The notes under the pieces were generated by a model. That model was not told where the DNA came from. It did not search any database and worked only from the letters and a program-made list of their open reading frames with translations. Below, piece after piece: positions 45,063 through 54,229 of a DNA stretch of 64,000 nt (position 1 is its first letter; each line of letters begins with the position of its first letter). The stretch is taken from positions 62,001 to 126,000 of the forward strand of contig JASLTG010000004.1 of NCBI GenBank assembly GCA_030743005.1, given 5' to 3'. The translations under genes and the position numbers were made by a program. The stretch comes from Acidimicrobiales bacterium (GTDB taxonomy: Bacteria > Actinomycetota > Acidimicrobiia > Acidimicrobiales > Poriferisodalaceae).

Positions 45063-47465
45063 TTATTCAAGAACGCCAGCTACAACCAGGTCCGCTATTT
45101 CATCTCCGTCGTACCCTAAGAGGTCGCTAAGAATCTCGAAATTATGTTCGCCCCATAAAGGTCCACTGCGATTGGGTGTCCCATCGCTTCGAGACAGGCG
45201 AAAGCCATACTGTTCAACCCATGTCGATTGGTAAACCTCGTGGGGCACCTCAACGAAGTGAGAACGGTGAATGAGCTGTTCATCGGACGTTATTTCTGGA
45301 CTGTTTTGAACTTGGTGTGCTGGCACTCCGGCCTTTTGAAGCAATTTGGTGACTTCAAGAGGGTCTTTTGAAATACACCAGTCCCGCAAAATTTCATCGA
45401 GTTCTGCTTCTCTTGCTTGTCGTTCCGCTAGTCCTAAATTCGCGAGGTCATCGCTGCCAATTGTGTTGGCAAGAACCTTCCATTGCTCGTCACTCTCACA
45501 AGCTATGGCCACCCACTGATCGTCTTGTTCGTTCGCGCATTGGTACACAGAGTGCGGTGCCATCCAGCGATCGGCATTACCCATCCTCGTTTGGGCAAAT
45601 CCGTTCACTTCTTGGTCGAGGATCGCTTCGGTCAAAAAGTGCACCCCACCTTCAGCTTGTGAGAAATCTAAAATCATGCCTTCTCCGGTGCGTTCTCGGT
45701 GTTCCAAGGCAGCAATTAATAGAGCCGCTGTTAACCGCGGTGAAGTTGCGTCCGTGTAGGCAAGAAAAGGGCCTGCAGGCAGCCGATCTGCCCAACCGGT
45801 TAGCTCGTAATAGCCTCCGGTTGCGGCGCCCATGTTGCCGAAACCGGGAATTGGAGAAAGGGGACCGGTCTGTCCGAAAAGCGTTGTGGAACACACGATT
45901 AGCCGTGGATTGACTTCCATTAATTCTGCAGGGCTTAAACCCACTCGATCGAGAACTCCTGCGGAAAAGGCATTGACGACGATGTCGCTTTTGGCCGCAA
46001 GGTCTAAAACAACTTGGCGAGCTTCAGGAGCCTTCAAGTTAATTTGCAAGCTTTCCTTGTGAGCGTTTATGGAATGCCACTGCTGGCTGTTCTCTGGACC
46101 GTCTGGATCGTCAGGGTCTCGACTTAACCCAGAGGTGCGAACCTGATCAGGTCGAGTTTGGGACTCCACCCGAATAACGCGAGCGCCGTAGTAGCCCAAC
46201 ATACGCGTAGCGAATGGACCCGCGTATACCCAAGTGAAGTCCAGGACTGTCAATCCATCAAAAGGAAGTTTCGGGGGCGACGTCGAGACTTCCAGTTTTT
46301 CGATATCTCGAGCTTCGGCTAAGACCTCTTCAGTGTGCTCACCCAAGGTTGGTGGTCGACCCAATCTCTGAACCCCAACAGGATCGCCATGCGCCCACGG
46401 CCCCGGAAATTTCACGGCCCTTCCTAATTGAGGCATCTCGACTTCATCCCAGAATTCTCGTTCGGTGTAATGAGGTGTATCGAGAACATCAGATGGGGTG
46501 ATCACCGGAACCAACAAGATTTTGTCTCGCTGCGCCATCGTGAATAAGTCTTGTTTTGAATAGGGGAGAAGTGCTTTGGTTAAACACTGTGCTGTTCGTT
46601 CGGTGATCGCTGCAACTTCTTCTAGCGGGCGATCGGTTAGTAGGTCCGTCCAATCAAGCCCATGTAGGTCCTCGTCTAAATGACCTTCACCCCATACCCA
46701 CTCAAGTAGTCGGTTAGTGAAAGATCCGACGAGTACTCCAGGTAAAAAAGTAATGGTGACATAACCATCAGCGCACTCATAAACAAACCGGAACTTGACC
46801 ATCCCCAGAAGTTCAAACCCTCCACCGGTTCGTTGGGCTGGTGGATTGTCACAGAGAGAGGGGGCCAGCCATCCTTGACCTGTCAGAATCATCGCCTCTT
46901 GAGCTGAAACGTCAACGTGTTGACCAACTCCGCTGACTTTTCGTTCAGTCAACGCGATTAGAGCCGCACAGGCAGCTTCTGAAGCGGCATTCACCCAGAC
47001 CTGAGGTGCAGAAATACGAACTGGGGCCCGGTCCCTATGCCCGTTGAGCGACATCGGACCTGCTGCTGCGCTGAGAGTGAGATCAGTCCCAACCCATTCT
47101 GATTTGGGGCCGTCGTCACCGAAATTGCTCATCGACACGGTTACTAGTGACGGGTTCAGCTTTCGAAGCTGATCAAGATCAAGTTCAAAGGCCCCGCATT
47201 CAATCAAGACGTCGGCCGTGCTCACTAAGTTATGCAGAGTTTCCTGATCGCGGATAACGACCGATCGCTTACCGCGGTTATAGGCCCAATGTTGGAGTGA
47301 GAACTCAAGGTCTTCGGTGTCGGATGCAAATGGTGGAAGGCTCCTTGAACGTTGCCCTTCGGGTGGTTCCACCGCGATCACATCAGCGCCTAACTGAGCT
47401 AATAGGAATCCGGCGAAGTGACCGCGATCATCTGTTAGATCCAGAATTCGGTAATGCGACAGCAT
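45063..47465 (-). CDS. Tandem-domain CaiB/BaiF (class III) CoA-transferase, copy A
   Basis: An 800-residue fusion of two family III CoA-transferase domains (about 1-390 and 400-800). Domain starts are recognisable as LAQLGADVIAVEPPEGQR and VLDFTWVYAGPFATRMLGYYGARVIRVE. At the position of the catalytic Asp of formyl-CoA transferase (VDVSMQDA) both halves have Glu: Glu190 in VDVSAQEA and Glu605 in LDFSQAEG. Such enzymes swap CoA between acids, or racemise 2-methylacyl-CoA. GGGGGG precedes the ATG. It closely resembles copy B in architecture and at both ends (GEHNFEILSDLLGY). Confidence 0.92.
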   Translation of the reverse strand: MLSHYRILDLTDDRGHFAGFLLAQLGADVIAVEPPEGQRSRSLPPFASDTEDLEFSLQHWAYNRGKRSVVIRDQETLHNLVSTADVLIECGAFELDLDQLRKLNPSLVTVSMSNFGDDGPKSEWVGTDLTLSAAAGPMSLNGHRDRAPVRISAPQVWVNAASEAACAALIALTERKVSGVGQHVDVSAQEAMILTGQGWLAPSLCDNPPAQRTGGGFELLGMVKFRFVYECADGYVTITFLPGVLVGSFTNRLLEWVWGEGHLDEDLHGLDWTDLLTDRPLEEVAAITERTAQCLTKALLPYSKQDLFTMAQRDKILLVPVITPSDVLDTPHYTEREFWDEVEMPQLGRAVKFPGPWAHGDPVGVQRLGRPPTLGEHTEEVLAEARDIEKLEVSTSPPKLPFDGLTVLDFTWVYAGPFATRMLGYYGARVIRVESQTRPDQVRTSGLSRDPDDPDGPENSQQWHSINAHKESLQINLKAPEARQVVLDLAAKSDIVVNAFSAGVLDRVGLSPAELMEVNPRLIVCSTTLFGQTGPLSPIPGFGNMGAATGGYYELTGWADRLPAGPFLAYTDATSPRLTAALLIAALEHRERTGEGMILDFSQAEGGVHFLTEAILDQEVNGFAQTRMGNADRWMAPHSVYQCANEQDDQWVAIACESDEQWKVLANTIGSDDLANLGLAERQAREAELDEILRDWCISKDPLEVTKLLQKAGVPAHQVQNSPEITSDEQLIHRSHFVEVPHEVYQSTWVEQYGFRLSRSDGTPNRSGPLWGEHNFEILSDLLGYDGDEIADLVVAGVLE

Positions 47466-47567
47466 CGGCCCCCCATTGCTTCGATCGCCTTGAATGATGA
47501 TCGTAGTGTCGGCCTTTAGCGTAGATCGACAGAAAGTGATGAACTGTCATCTCATCGCGAGGAACCA

Positions 47568-49136
47568 ATGACTAAAGAAACAGATGAAACTGAATTTGAC
47601 CCCGTAGCTGATCTCTACGAGAGGCAGCGACAAATTCGCCAAGAAATGGGCGGAGCGGATCGTGTCGCCAAGATGCAAGAAGAAGGAACTCCAACTATCC
47701 GCGAACATATCGACGGCCTCTTGGACAGCGGAACTTTTCGCGAATTGGGAACCCACAGCCGATCAATGCGTTTAGAAGATCGTGCCAGTACACCAGGAGA
47801 CGGCAAAGTTGGCGGCGAAGGTCAAATTGATGGCCGCTCTGTAGCTATCGGAGGTGATGACATCACCGTTAAAAAGGGGTCGAGTGCAATCGTGGGCAGT
47901 CGGCGACTGCACCGACTATATGAGCGCGCGATGGAGCGTGGAATGCCCTATGTCTACGTCGGAGAAACAGGAGGTGGTCGAATCCCTGACCTTATTGGGG
48001 CCGAAGGGATCTCTGATGTAGCACCTGACCCTGAACTAGCTCGTAGGAGACGTCAGATCCCAATGGCAACTGTCATCGTCGGTCAAAGCTTTGGTGGCTC
48101 TTCATTTCAGTCAGCATTCTCAGATTTTGTTGTTCAGGTACGCGGCTCGGTCCTAGCGGTTACATCTCCAAGGGTCTTCGAAGTAGCAACCGGAGAAATC
48201 ATCGGCTTCGAAGAACTCGGAGGGGTAGATGTTCATTCGCGAATAACTGGCCAAATAGACCTTGGTGTCGAGACTTTCGAGGAGAGTTATAGCGCGGTTC
48301 GAAGATGGCTTTCTTATCTACCGTCAAATGCATGGACGAAGGCGCCTCGCAGTGAGGTACGAGCGGACCTATCAGCCGATGAGTCACTCGCCGCGATGAT
48401 TCCGGCGAAACGGACCCGAGGGTATGACATGAGGCGGTTTAGTGCCGCCCTTCTCGACCCGGGGACCTTTATGGAACTACAACCAGGGTACGCCCGTAAT
48501 CTGACGACTGGGTTAGGAAGACTTGATGGCTTTTCGGTCGGAGTTATCGGAAATAACCCAATGTTTAACGCGGGTGTATTGGATCCCGAAGCCTGCCGAA
48601 AAGCCATCCGGCTTATGTGTCTTTGCGACGCGTTTAACCTGCCCGTTATTTTCTTGATGGACGTCCCAGGTTTCATGGTCGGAAAAGCGGTTGAACACAA
48701 TCGAATCCTCGCTCTCGCTATTCGATTCGTAGAGGCCCTTGGAAACATGTCCACCCCTACCTTGACTGTGACTCTTAGAAAAGGTTTCGGATTGGCTTTC
48801 CCGGCTATGAATGGTTCTGGTCTGGGTTCCTCGGGTCTTTATTCATGGCCCGGCGCAGAGATTGGCTTCATGGACCCAGAAGTTGGTGTCAACGTCGCGT
48901 ATGCATCTCGGCTAGAAACCTTGGAACCCGATGAGGCAGAAGAAGAACGGGCCAGGCTGGTTTCTGAGATTGGGCTTGCAACGTCACCATATGAAGCGGC
49001 GGGAACTCTTCGTATTGACGAAGTAATTGATCCCGCAGATACAAGAAGGGTCCTGGTAGATGACTTACGGCAGCTTGACGGGCGGCGAATACCTCCCCCT
49101 GAACAGCGACCCTTGAGTTATTGGCCCACGGTCTGA
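47568..49136 (+). CDS. Acyl-CoA carboxylase carboxyltransferase (beta) subunit
   Basis: A 522-residue crotonase-type carboxyltransferase with the N- and C-terminal halves of the family. Seen are KVGGEGQIDGRSVAIGGDD, VGETGGGRIPDLIG, NPMFNAGVLDPEACRKAIR, FLMDVPGFMVG and FPAMNGSGLGSSGLYSWPGAEIGF. Partners (biotin carboxylase and biotin carrier) are not in the window, so the alpha subunit must come from elsewhere or the enzyme works as a decarboxylase-like unit. GCGAGGA precedes ATG 47568. Divergent from CoA-transferase A and 24 nt before a PhyH gene, with which it probably forms an operon. Confidence 0.9.
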   Translation: MTKETDETEFDPVADLYERQRQIRQEMGGADRVAKMQEEGTPTIREHIDGLLDSGTFRELGTHSRSMRLEDRASTPGDGKVGGEGQIDGRSVAIGGDDITVKKGSSAIVGSRRLHRLYERAMERGMPYVYVGETGGGRIPDLIGAEGISDVAPDPELARRRRQIPMATVIVGQSFGGSSFQSAFSDFVVQVRGSVLAVTSPRVFEVATGEIIGFEELGGVDVHSRITGQIDLGVETFEESYSAVRRWLSYLPSNAWTKAPRSEVRADLSADESLAAMIPAKRTRGYDMRRFSAALLDPGTFMELQPGYARNLTTGLGRLDGFSVGVIGNNPMFNAGVLDPEACRKAIRLMCLCDAFNLPVIFLMDVPGFMVGKAVEHNRILALAIRFVEALGNMSTPTLTVTLRKGFGLAFPAMNGSGLGSSGLYSWPGAEIGFMDPEVGVNVAYASRLETLEPDEAEEERARLVSEIGLATSPYEAAGTLRIDEVIDPADTRRVLVDDLRQLDGRRIPPPEQRPLSYWPTV

Positions 49137-49160
49137 CCGCTGGAGCATAAGGTCATAAAG

Positions 49161-49979
49161 ATGAGCTATGTAGTTTCCGAAGAAGAACGAAACGCTTGTA
49201 GTCGAGATGGCGCAGTACCTTTGAGGAAGGTCGTAAGTGACGAGTGGCTGAAGGTCATAGAGGCTGGTGTTGAGCGCGACATAAATAAGCCCGGACCGTT
49301 CTTCCACGGGTACGTCCCTGACAATGGGATCGGAAGGTTTCACGGAAATATCAGGATCTGGGAAAACGATCCCGAAATGGCAAGATTTTGCACGGAGGGT
49401 CCACTGGTCTCGCTGGCGACCCAGTTTTTTCAATCATCAAAGCTAAATCTCTTTTATGACCAGTTGTTCGTAAAAGAACCTGGGACCGAGAATCGCACCC
49501 GCTGGCACAACGATTTGCCTTATTGGCCGGTTCGAGGACAACAGATCATGTCGTTTTGGGTTGCATTGGACAATGTCAGCACCGAAAGCGGCGGGCTTGA
49601 ATTCATAAAGGGGTCCCATCTGTGGGATATCTGGTATCAGCCAGAAACCTTCGGAAAGACCTCAGGTCACGGAGAATACGAACGCAATTCTGACTACATC
49701 GATATTCCCGATATCGAGTCGACGCGCGATCAATACGACATCATCACTTGGGACTTAGAACCAGGCGATGTGTATGCGTTTCATGCAATGACAGTCCATG
49801 GAGCGGGAGGCAATTTGCGTTCGGATGTTCGTCGCCGTGGCTATACGGTCCGATATTGCGGGGACGATGCGGTGTATGACACCCGTAAGGGAACGCAGGG
49901 CCATCTTCGCTCTGACTTACACAATGACGGCGAACAGCTTGATAGCGAGCAATACCCGCTTGTTTGGCAGGCGCAGTAA
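49161..49979 (+). CDS. Phytanoyl-CoA dioxygenase (PhyH) family oxygenase, copy A
   Basis: Fe(II)/2-oxoglutarate-dependent oxygenase of 272 residues. The facial triad is His116 and Asp118 in RWHNDLPYW with His213 in TVHGAGGN; Arg224-226 would bind 2-oxoglutarate. PhyH itself hydroxylates the alpha carbon of branched acyl-CoAs; bacterial relatives act on many acids and small molecules. AAGG lies before ATG 49161. The 24-nt gap suggests cotranscription with the carboxyltransferase gene. It converges with CoA-transferase B. Confidence 0.9.
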   Translation: MSYVVSEEERNACSRDGAVPLRKVVSDEWLKVIEAGVERDINKPGPFFHGYVPDNGIGRFHGNIRIWENDPEMARFCTEGPLVSLATQFFQSSKLNLFYDQLFVKEPGTENRTRWHNDLPYWPVRGQQIMSFWVALDNVSTESGGLEFIKGSHLWDIWYQPETFGKTSGHGEYERNSDYIDIPDIESTRDQYDIITWDLEPGDVYAFHAMTVHGAGGNLRSDVRRRGYTVRYCGDDAVYDTRKGTQGHLRSDLHNDGEQLDSEQYPLVWQAQ

Positions 49980-49989
49980 GTTTTAACTG

Positions 49990-52401
49990 TTATTCGAGAG
50001 CTTCGGCTGCGGCGAGATCCGCTATTTGATCTACCGAGTAGCCGAGTAGCTCACTGAGTACTTCAAAGTTATCTTCGCCTAGGCAGGGGCCGCCACGATT
50101 CAATACCGCTGGGGTTCGCGACATCTTTGTTCTACAGGAGTGTGTCCACATCTGGCCGGCGTGGCTTTGGGGGACCTGGATCTGATGTTGACGATGAGCC
50201 AGCTGGGGATCGGTATTAGTTCCTGAAGCATCGTGTACCGGGTAAGCGGCGACCCCGACCTTTTGAAGTGTTTCAGCAGCAGGGGAGTTATCTCGCATGG
50301 ACGACCAGCTGTTCAAAGTGTCTTCGATCAATGAATGATTCTGACGACGCTGTACTTGGTCGTGTCCTTGAAGTTCTTCTAAGCCGATGATTGTCGCTAA
50401 CGCGGGCCAGCTTTCGTCAGAACAAGCAATAGCAAGCCACGAATCATCACCTTTGGAAGGGAACACGCCGTGAGGAAACATGTTGGGATCGGCGTTGCCT
50501 TGTCGTTGAATTGTTCTCCCATTGACGCTTTGGTCCAAGATTGCAGGAGCCAAATAGTGAAGAGCACACTCGGTCTGAGACAGGTCTATGTATTCCCCGT
50601 GCCCAGTTTTCTTTCGATTTTCTAAAGCGGCCATCAAACTAGAGACGACGATTCGCGGCGCTAGAAAGTCGGTGTACGGACCGTAAGGTCCGGCAGGTGG
50701 CCGATCGGGCCACCCAGTGAGTTCGTAATAGCCCGCAATCGCGGCAGCCATAAATCCGTAACCTGCGAGGCTGGAGTGAGGGCCCGTCTGGCCAAGGAGG
50801 GAGCTGGAGAGCATGATCAGCTGAGGATTAACAGCGGACAAGACGTCGTACCCAAAACCAAGTCGCTCCATCGCCCCCGGAGCAAATGATTCCGTTGCGA
50901 TGTCAGCCCACTTAATTAGATCAAGGACAACTTCTTTCGCTTCAGGTTTGCTCAAATCAAGACTGAGGCTGCGCTTGCCTGCGTTGTAAACGCCATAACC
51001 CACGCTGTTGTCAGGGTGAGGGTCCTCATTGACGAACGGATTTACTGTGCGCATCGTGTCGGGTCGACTTGCTGTTTCAACCTTTACGACATCTGCTCCA
51101 TAATCACAAAGTATTCGAACAGCAGACGGTGTGGCTATCACCCAGGAAAACTCGACGACCTTCAAGCCTTCCAGAGGAAGCGAATCCCTAACCGGCTGAG
51201 AAACCTCGACGCTGTTGTCTCGACTTTCCACAACCAGATTGTTGTGTTCGCCCAACTTCGGTGGGGAACCTCCAAATTGTGTCGGGTCATTCCTGAACTT
51301 CACGAGGTGGCCGGGGTGCTGGACTTTGCTGCCCTTCTCGGTGAGGTGGACATCCCAAAAGTCTCGAGAATCCAAATGCTGGTACTCCACCAAATCAGCA
51401 ATTGTCATGGAGGGAGTGATGAGGAGATTTCGTTCTAACGCGGCTTCCCACAACTCCGTTTTCGATTTCGATGCGAGAAACTTCGCGTAAGTTGCAAACG
51501 CTGCCGCGACTATGTCGAAACTGACTTCACCAGCAAACAGTTGAACGCCGATGGTGTCCCAATCGATTGATTCCAAATTCTCATCGGTAGCTCCTTCCTC
51601 TTGTAGCCACTCAGTGAGCCGTCGAGAGAAGGGAGCAAAAGCTGCTCCGGGCAAAATAACGCAGATGGTGTAACCATCCTTACAAGGGAACAACAGTGGA
51701 ATGTTCATTCCGCCGAGACTGATTCCGCCAGCCATCCGGTCTGCGGCTAGAGCGTTTTCCAGGGGAGCTACGTTTTGTGGAAACCCGATGGTCACCGACT
51801 CTTGGGCCGAGACGTCGATGTGCTGTCCCATGCCACTTCGCGAACGTTCTTGTAGGGCGATCAGGCTGGCCGCCGCCGCATCAGCAGACGCGTGCAGGAA
51901 ACTGTGCGGCACTCCGACTCTAAGCGGGGCCCGATCCGCATCTCCACTCGCGTACATAAAGGAACTCCCAGCTACAGCCGTTAGGTCCGTTCCCAACCAG
52001 TGCGACCTTGGCCCTGTAAGCCCATAGGGAGTTATTGAGGCGTGTATCAAGGCGGGGTTAAGTTCGCTGAGGGCCTCATGGGAGAGACCAAGGGATTGAA
52101 GAAATCCCGGATGTCGATCTTCGAACAGAATGTCTGCGCCAGCAACCATCGAAAGAAACCGTTCTCGATCTTCGGCCGACTCAATGTCCAAACTGACAGA
52201 CTTCTTACCGCGGTTATAAGCCCAATGCGTCAGACTTAACTCGACGTCACGTTCATCCCCAACGAATGGACCCTGAGAGCGGGTGGCGACACCAGCAGGA
52301 GGCTCGACGGCAATGACCTCAGCACCAAGTCGCGCCAAAATGTGACCAGCAAATTGACTGATGCCATCGCACAGATCGATAACACGGATGTGTTCTAACA
52401 T
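49990..52401 (-). CDS. Tandem-domain CaiB/BaiF (class III) CoA-transferase, copy B
   Basis: An 803-residue two-domain family III CoA-transferase, paralogous to the copy at 45063. Domain 1 starts ILARLGAEVIAVEPPAG and domain 2 (from about residue 407) has VVEFSWVIATPSAVRILCDYG. The catalytic position is Glu201 (IDVSAQES) and Glu611 (IDLSQTEC), as in copy A. Both copies share HWAYNRGK and LLGYSVDQIADL-type ends, so one arose by duplication. GGGGGGCGGG precedes the ATG. Divergent from the second PhyH gene. Confidence 0.92.
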   Translation of the reverse strand: MLEHIRVIDLCDGISQFAGHILARLGAEVIAVEPPAGVATRSQGPFVGDERDVELSLTHWAYNRGKKSVSLDIESAEDRERFLSMVAGADILFEDRHPGFLQSLGLSHEALSELNPALIHASITPYGLTGPRSHWLGTDLTAVAGSSFMYASGDADRAPLRVGVPHSFLHASADAAAASLIALQERSRSGMGQHIDVSAQESVTIGFPQNVAPLENALAADRMAGGISLGGMNIPLLFPCKDGYTICVILPGAAFAPFSRRLTEWLQEEGATDENLESIDWDTIGVQLFAGEVSFDIVAAAFATYAKFLASKSKTELWEAALERNLLITPSMTIADLVEYQHLDSRDFWDVHLTEKGSKVQHPGHLVKFRNDPTQFGGSPPKLGEHNNLVVESRDNSVEVSQPVRDSLPLEGLKVVEFSWVIATPSAVRILCDYGADVVKVETASRPDTMRTVNPFVNEDPHPDNSVGYGVYNAGKRSLSLDLSKPEAKEVVLDLIKWADIATESFAPGAMERLGFGYDVLSAVNPQLIMLSSSLLGQTGPHSSLAGYGFMAAAIAGYYELTGWPDRPPAGPYGPYTDFLAPRIVVSSLMAALENRKKTGHGEYIDLSQTECALHYLAPAILDQSVNGRTIQRQGNADPNMFPHGVFPSKGDDSWLAIACSDESWPALATIIGLEELQGHDQVQRRQNHSLIEDTLNSWSSMRDNSPAAETLQKVGVAAYPVHDASGTNTDPQLAHRQHQIQVPQSHAGQMWTHSCRTKMSRTPAVLNRGGPCLGEDNFEVLSELLGYSVDQIADLAAAEALE

Positions 52402-52511
52402 CCCGCCCCCCTAATTTCCTAAGAGCATAGGTTCACCGGTGCCTGTCAGTTGAAACTTCTACATTCGCTGTAGCTGAGGGGACAAGTCCAGCGCAGTAAG
52501 TCAGATCCGAA

Positions 52512-52517
52512 TATCCT
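52512..52517 (+). promoter_or_regulatory. candidate -10 box of phyH copy B (leaderless)
   Basis: TATCCT, then CATGAA, then the ATG at 52524. No Shine-Dalgarno is present. It lies in the 122-nt divergent gap shared with CoA-transferase B. Confidence 0.45.
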
Positions 52518-52523
52518 CATGAA

Positions 52524-53357
52524 ATGGGAAAGGTCTTCAGCGCCAGTCAACTCGAACAATACGAAACGCATGGCTGGGTTTCACCGGTTGATGTCCTGAC
52601 CCAAGAGCAGGTGCATGAATGTCGAACCCGTTTAGAAGCGTGGGAATCGTCGCGAGGCGGCTCCCTTCCTGCACATGAGCGATCTGGGGGGCACATCTTG
52701 TTCCCGTGGATCGACGATCTCATGAGAAACGAAACAATTCTCGATGCTATTGAAGACCTCATTGGTCCAGATATTCTCTGCTGGAGTTCGGTGTTTTGGA
52801 TCAAAGAATCGCACAGTCCCAGCTACGTGGGATGGCACCAAGACCTTCAATACTGGGGGCTGTCTAATTCTGATGTGGTTTCCATTTGGATAGCACTCAG
52901 CGATGCCAGTGAGGCCGCTGGATGCATGAGTGTCATTCCAGGCAGCCACAAAGAGGTCCTCGGACACGAAGAGACCTACGCAAAGGACAACCTGTTAAGT
53001 CGAGGGCAAGAACTCGAAATAGATGTGACACAACACGAAACTGTTTCCATGCCGTTGAAACCGGGACAGGTTTCGTTTCATAACGTCCGGACTGCCCACG
53101 GCTCAGGTCCGAACACCACGGGTGATCGACGTATCGGGCTTTCTTTCCACTACATGCCCACCTTTACCGAACAAACATTGAGTGAATGGGACAGCGCGGC
53201 GTTGGTACGTGGGGAGGACCAATACAACAACTTTGAGCATTGCCCACAACCTGCATATGACCTGGAGCCTGCAGCAGTGGACTTCCATAAACGAGCGGCC
53301 GACACAATGAGGCAAATTATTTACAAGGGTGCTCGTTCCGATAACCGAACCCTTTAA
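52524..53357 (+). CDS. Phytanoyl-CoA dioxygenase (PhyH) family oxygenase, copy B
   Basis: A second Fe(II)/2-oxoglutarate oxygenase (277 residues) with a complete active site: His105 and Asp107 in GWHQDLQYW, His192 in TAHGSGPN and Arg203, 11 residues later, the spacing of human PhyH. It is clearly divergent from copy A outside these motifs, so the two probably use different substrates. Followed after 9 nt by a VOC-family gene and then DUF3237; the three look like one transcript. Confidence 0.9.
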   Translation: MGKVFSASQLEQYETHGWVSPVDVLTQEQVHECRTRLEAWESSRGGSLPAHERSGGHILFPWIDDLMRNETILDAIEDLIGPDILCWSSVFWIKESHSPSYVGWHQDLQYWGLSNSDVVSIWIALSDASEAAGCMSVIPGSHKEVLGHEETYAKDNLLSRGQELEIDVTQHETVSMPLKPGQVSFHNVRTAHGSGPNTTGDRRIGLSFHYMPTFTEQTLSEWDSAALVRGEDQYNNFEHCPQPAYDLEPAAVDFHKRAADTMRQIIYKGARSDNRTL

Positions 53358-53366
53358 GTTTGTTCA

Positions 53367-53768
53367 GTGCTTGACCTGCATCACGTCCACATCTTCGCGA
53401 GTGACGTGTCAACCACCGTGGAGTGGTGGCAAAGCAACCTGGGTGCAGTCGTTAGCTATGACGGAGAGTTCGGGGGATCTCGAAATATTTTTATGAAGGT
53501 CGGACGCGGACGTATCAATGTGTACGACCAGCAACCGCGCGGTGTATCCAGTGGTGCCTATCACCATGTGGGTATACGAGTTGAAGGGCTTGCTGAGTTA
53601 AGGGACAGAATGGCTGTAAACGGTGTCGAGTTTCGTTCTGACATTAGAGAATTTGGAAATTGGCGTTACCTCATGTGCACTGCGCCAGACGGTGTTCTCT
53701 TAGAGCTTTTCGAAGTGGACATCGACGAGATGCCGTCCGAATTGGCTGAGTTCTTTAATTTGGGCTAA
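53367..53768 (+). CDS. VOC (glyoxalase/dioxygenase) family protein
   Basis: A 133-residue vicinal-oxygen-chelate protein with two beta-alpha-beta3 units. Probable metal ligands are the His in LDLHHVHIFASD, the His in YHHVGIRVEG and Glu in VLLELFEVD. VOC enzymes include glyoxalases, epimerases and extradiol dioxygenases; which this is cannot be told. Methylmalonyl-CoA-epimerase-like activity would fit the CoA context but is speculation. GTG start, 9 nt after the PhyH gene. Confidence 0.82.
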   Translation: MLDLHHVHIFASDVSTTVEWWQSNLGAVVSYDGEFGGSRNIFMKVGRGRINVYDQQPRGVSSGAYHHVGIRVEGLAELRDRMAVNGVEFRSDIREFGNWRYLMCTAPDGVLLELFEVDIDEMPSELAEFFNLG

Positions 53769-53797
53769 CCCCGAAAGAAATGTGCAAGGCTTAAGAA

Positions 53798-54229
53798 ATG
53801 GCAGCTGAACAACTTGACGTCGAACATCTCTTCACTCTCGACCTTCAGGTCGCAGAAGGGGCACAAATCATCAAGGGAGGCCCACACGGCACAAGAATAA
53901 TTGCTGAGGTAGCGGGCGGGACCTTCACAGGTGAACGTCTCACAGGTCGCGTTGTTTCACCGGGCGGCGATTGGGTCACGGCACGAGCCGACCGGAACAT
54001 CCAACTAGATGTTCGTTTGACGCTGGTTACCGATGACGACGCTGTGATCTTGATGCAGTACAAAGGAATTGGCGAACCAGCGGCGGGCGTAGCAAGATCC
54101 GCGCCTCAATTTGAAACCGGTGACGAAAGATATGCCTGGCTGAACAATGTCCAAGGAGTTGGAATCGGTCAGCTACACCCCGGGGGCGGAGTGACCTATG
54201 AGGTTTACTCGCTGACCCATCTTCCTTAG
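53798..54229 (+). CDS. DUF3237 family protein
   Basis: A 143-residue beta-rich protein with the DUF3237 pattern: GGPHGTRIIAEVAGGTFTGE, GRVVSPGGDWVTARADRN, LDVRLTLVTDD and a late IGQLHPGGGVTYEVY. Function is unknown; members often lie beside oxidoreductases and hydrolases of catabolic clusters, as here. AAGG precedes the ATG. Its end overlaps the convergent MFS gene by 4 nt. Confidence 0.8.
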   Translation: MAAEQLDVEHLFTLDLQVAEGAQIIKGGPHGTRIIAEVAGGTFTGERLTGRVVSPGGDWVTARADRNIQLDVRLTLVTDDDAVILMQYKGIGEPAAGVARSAPQFETGDERYAWLNNVQGVGIGQLHPGGGVTYEVYSLTHLP

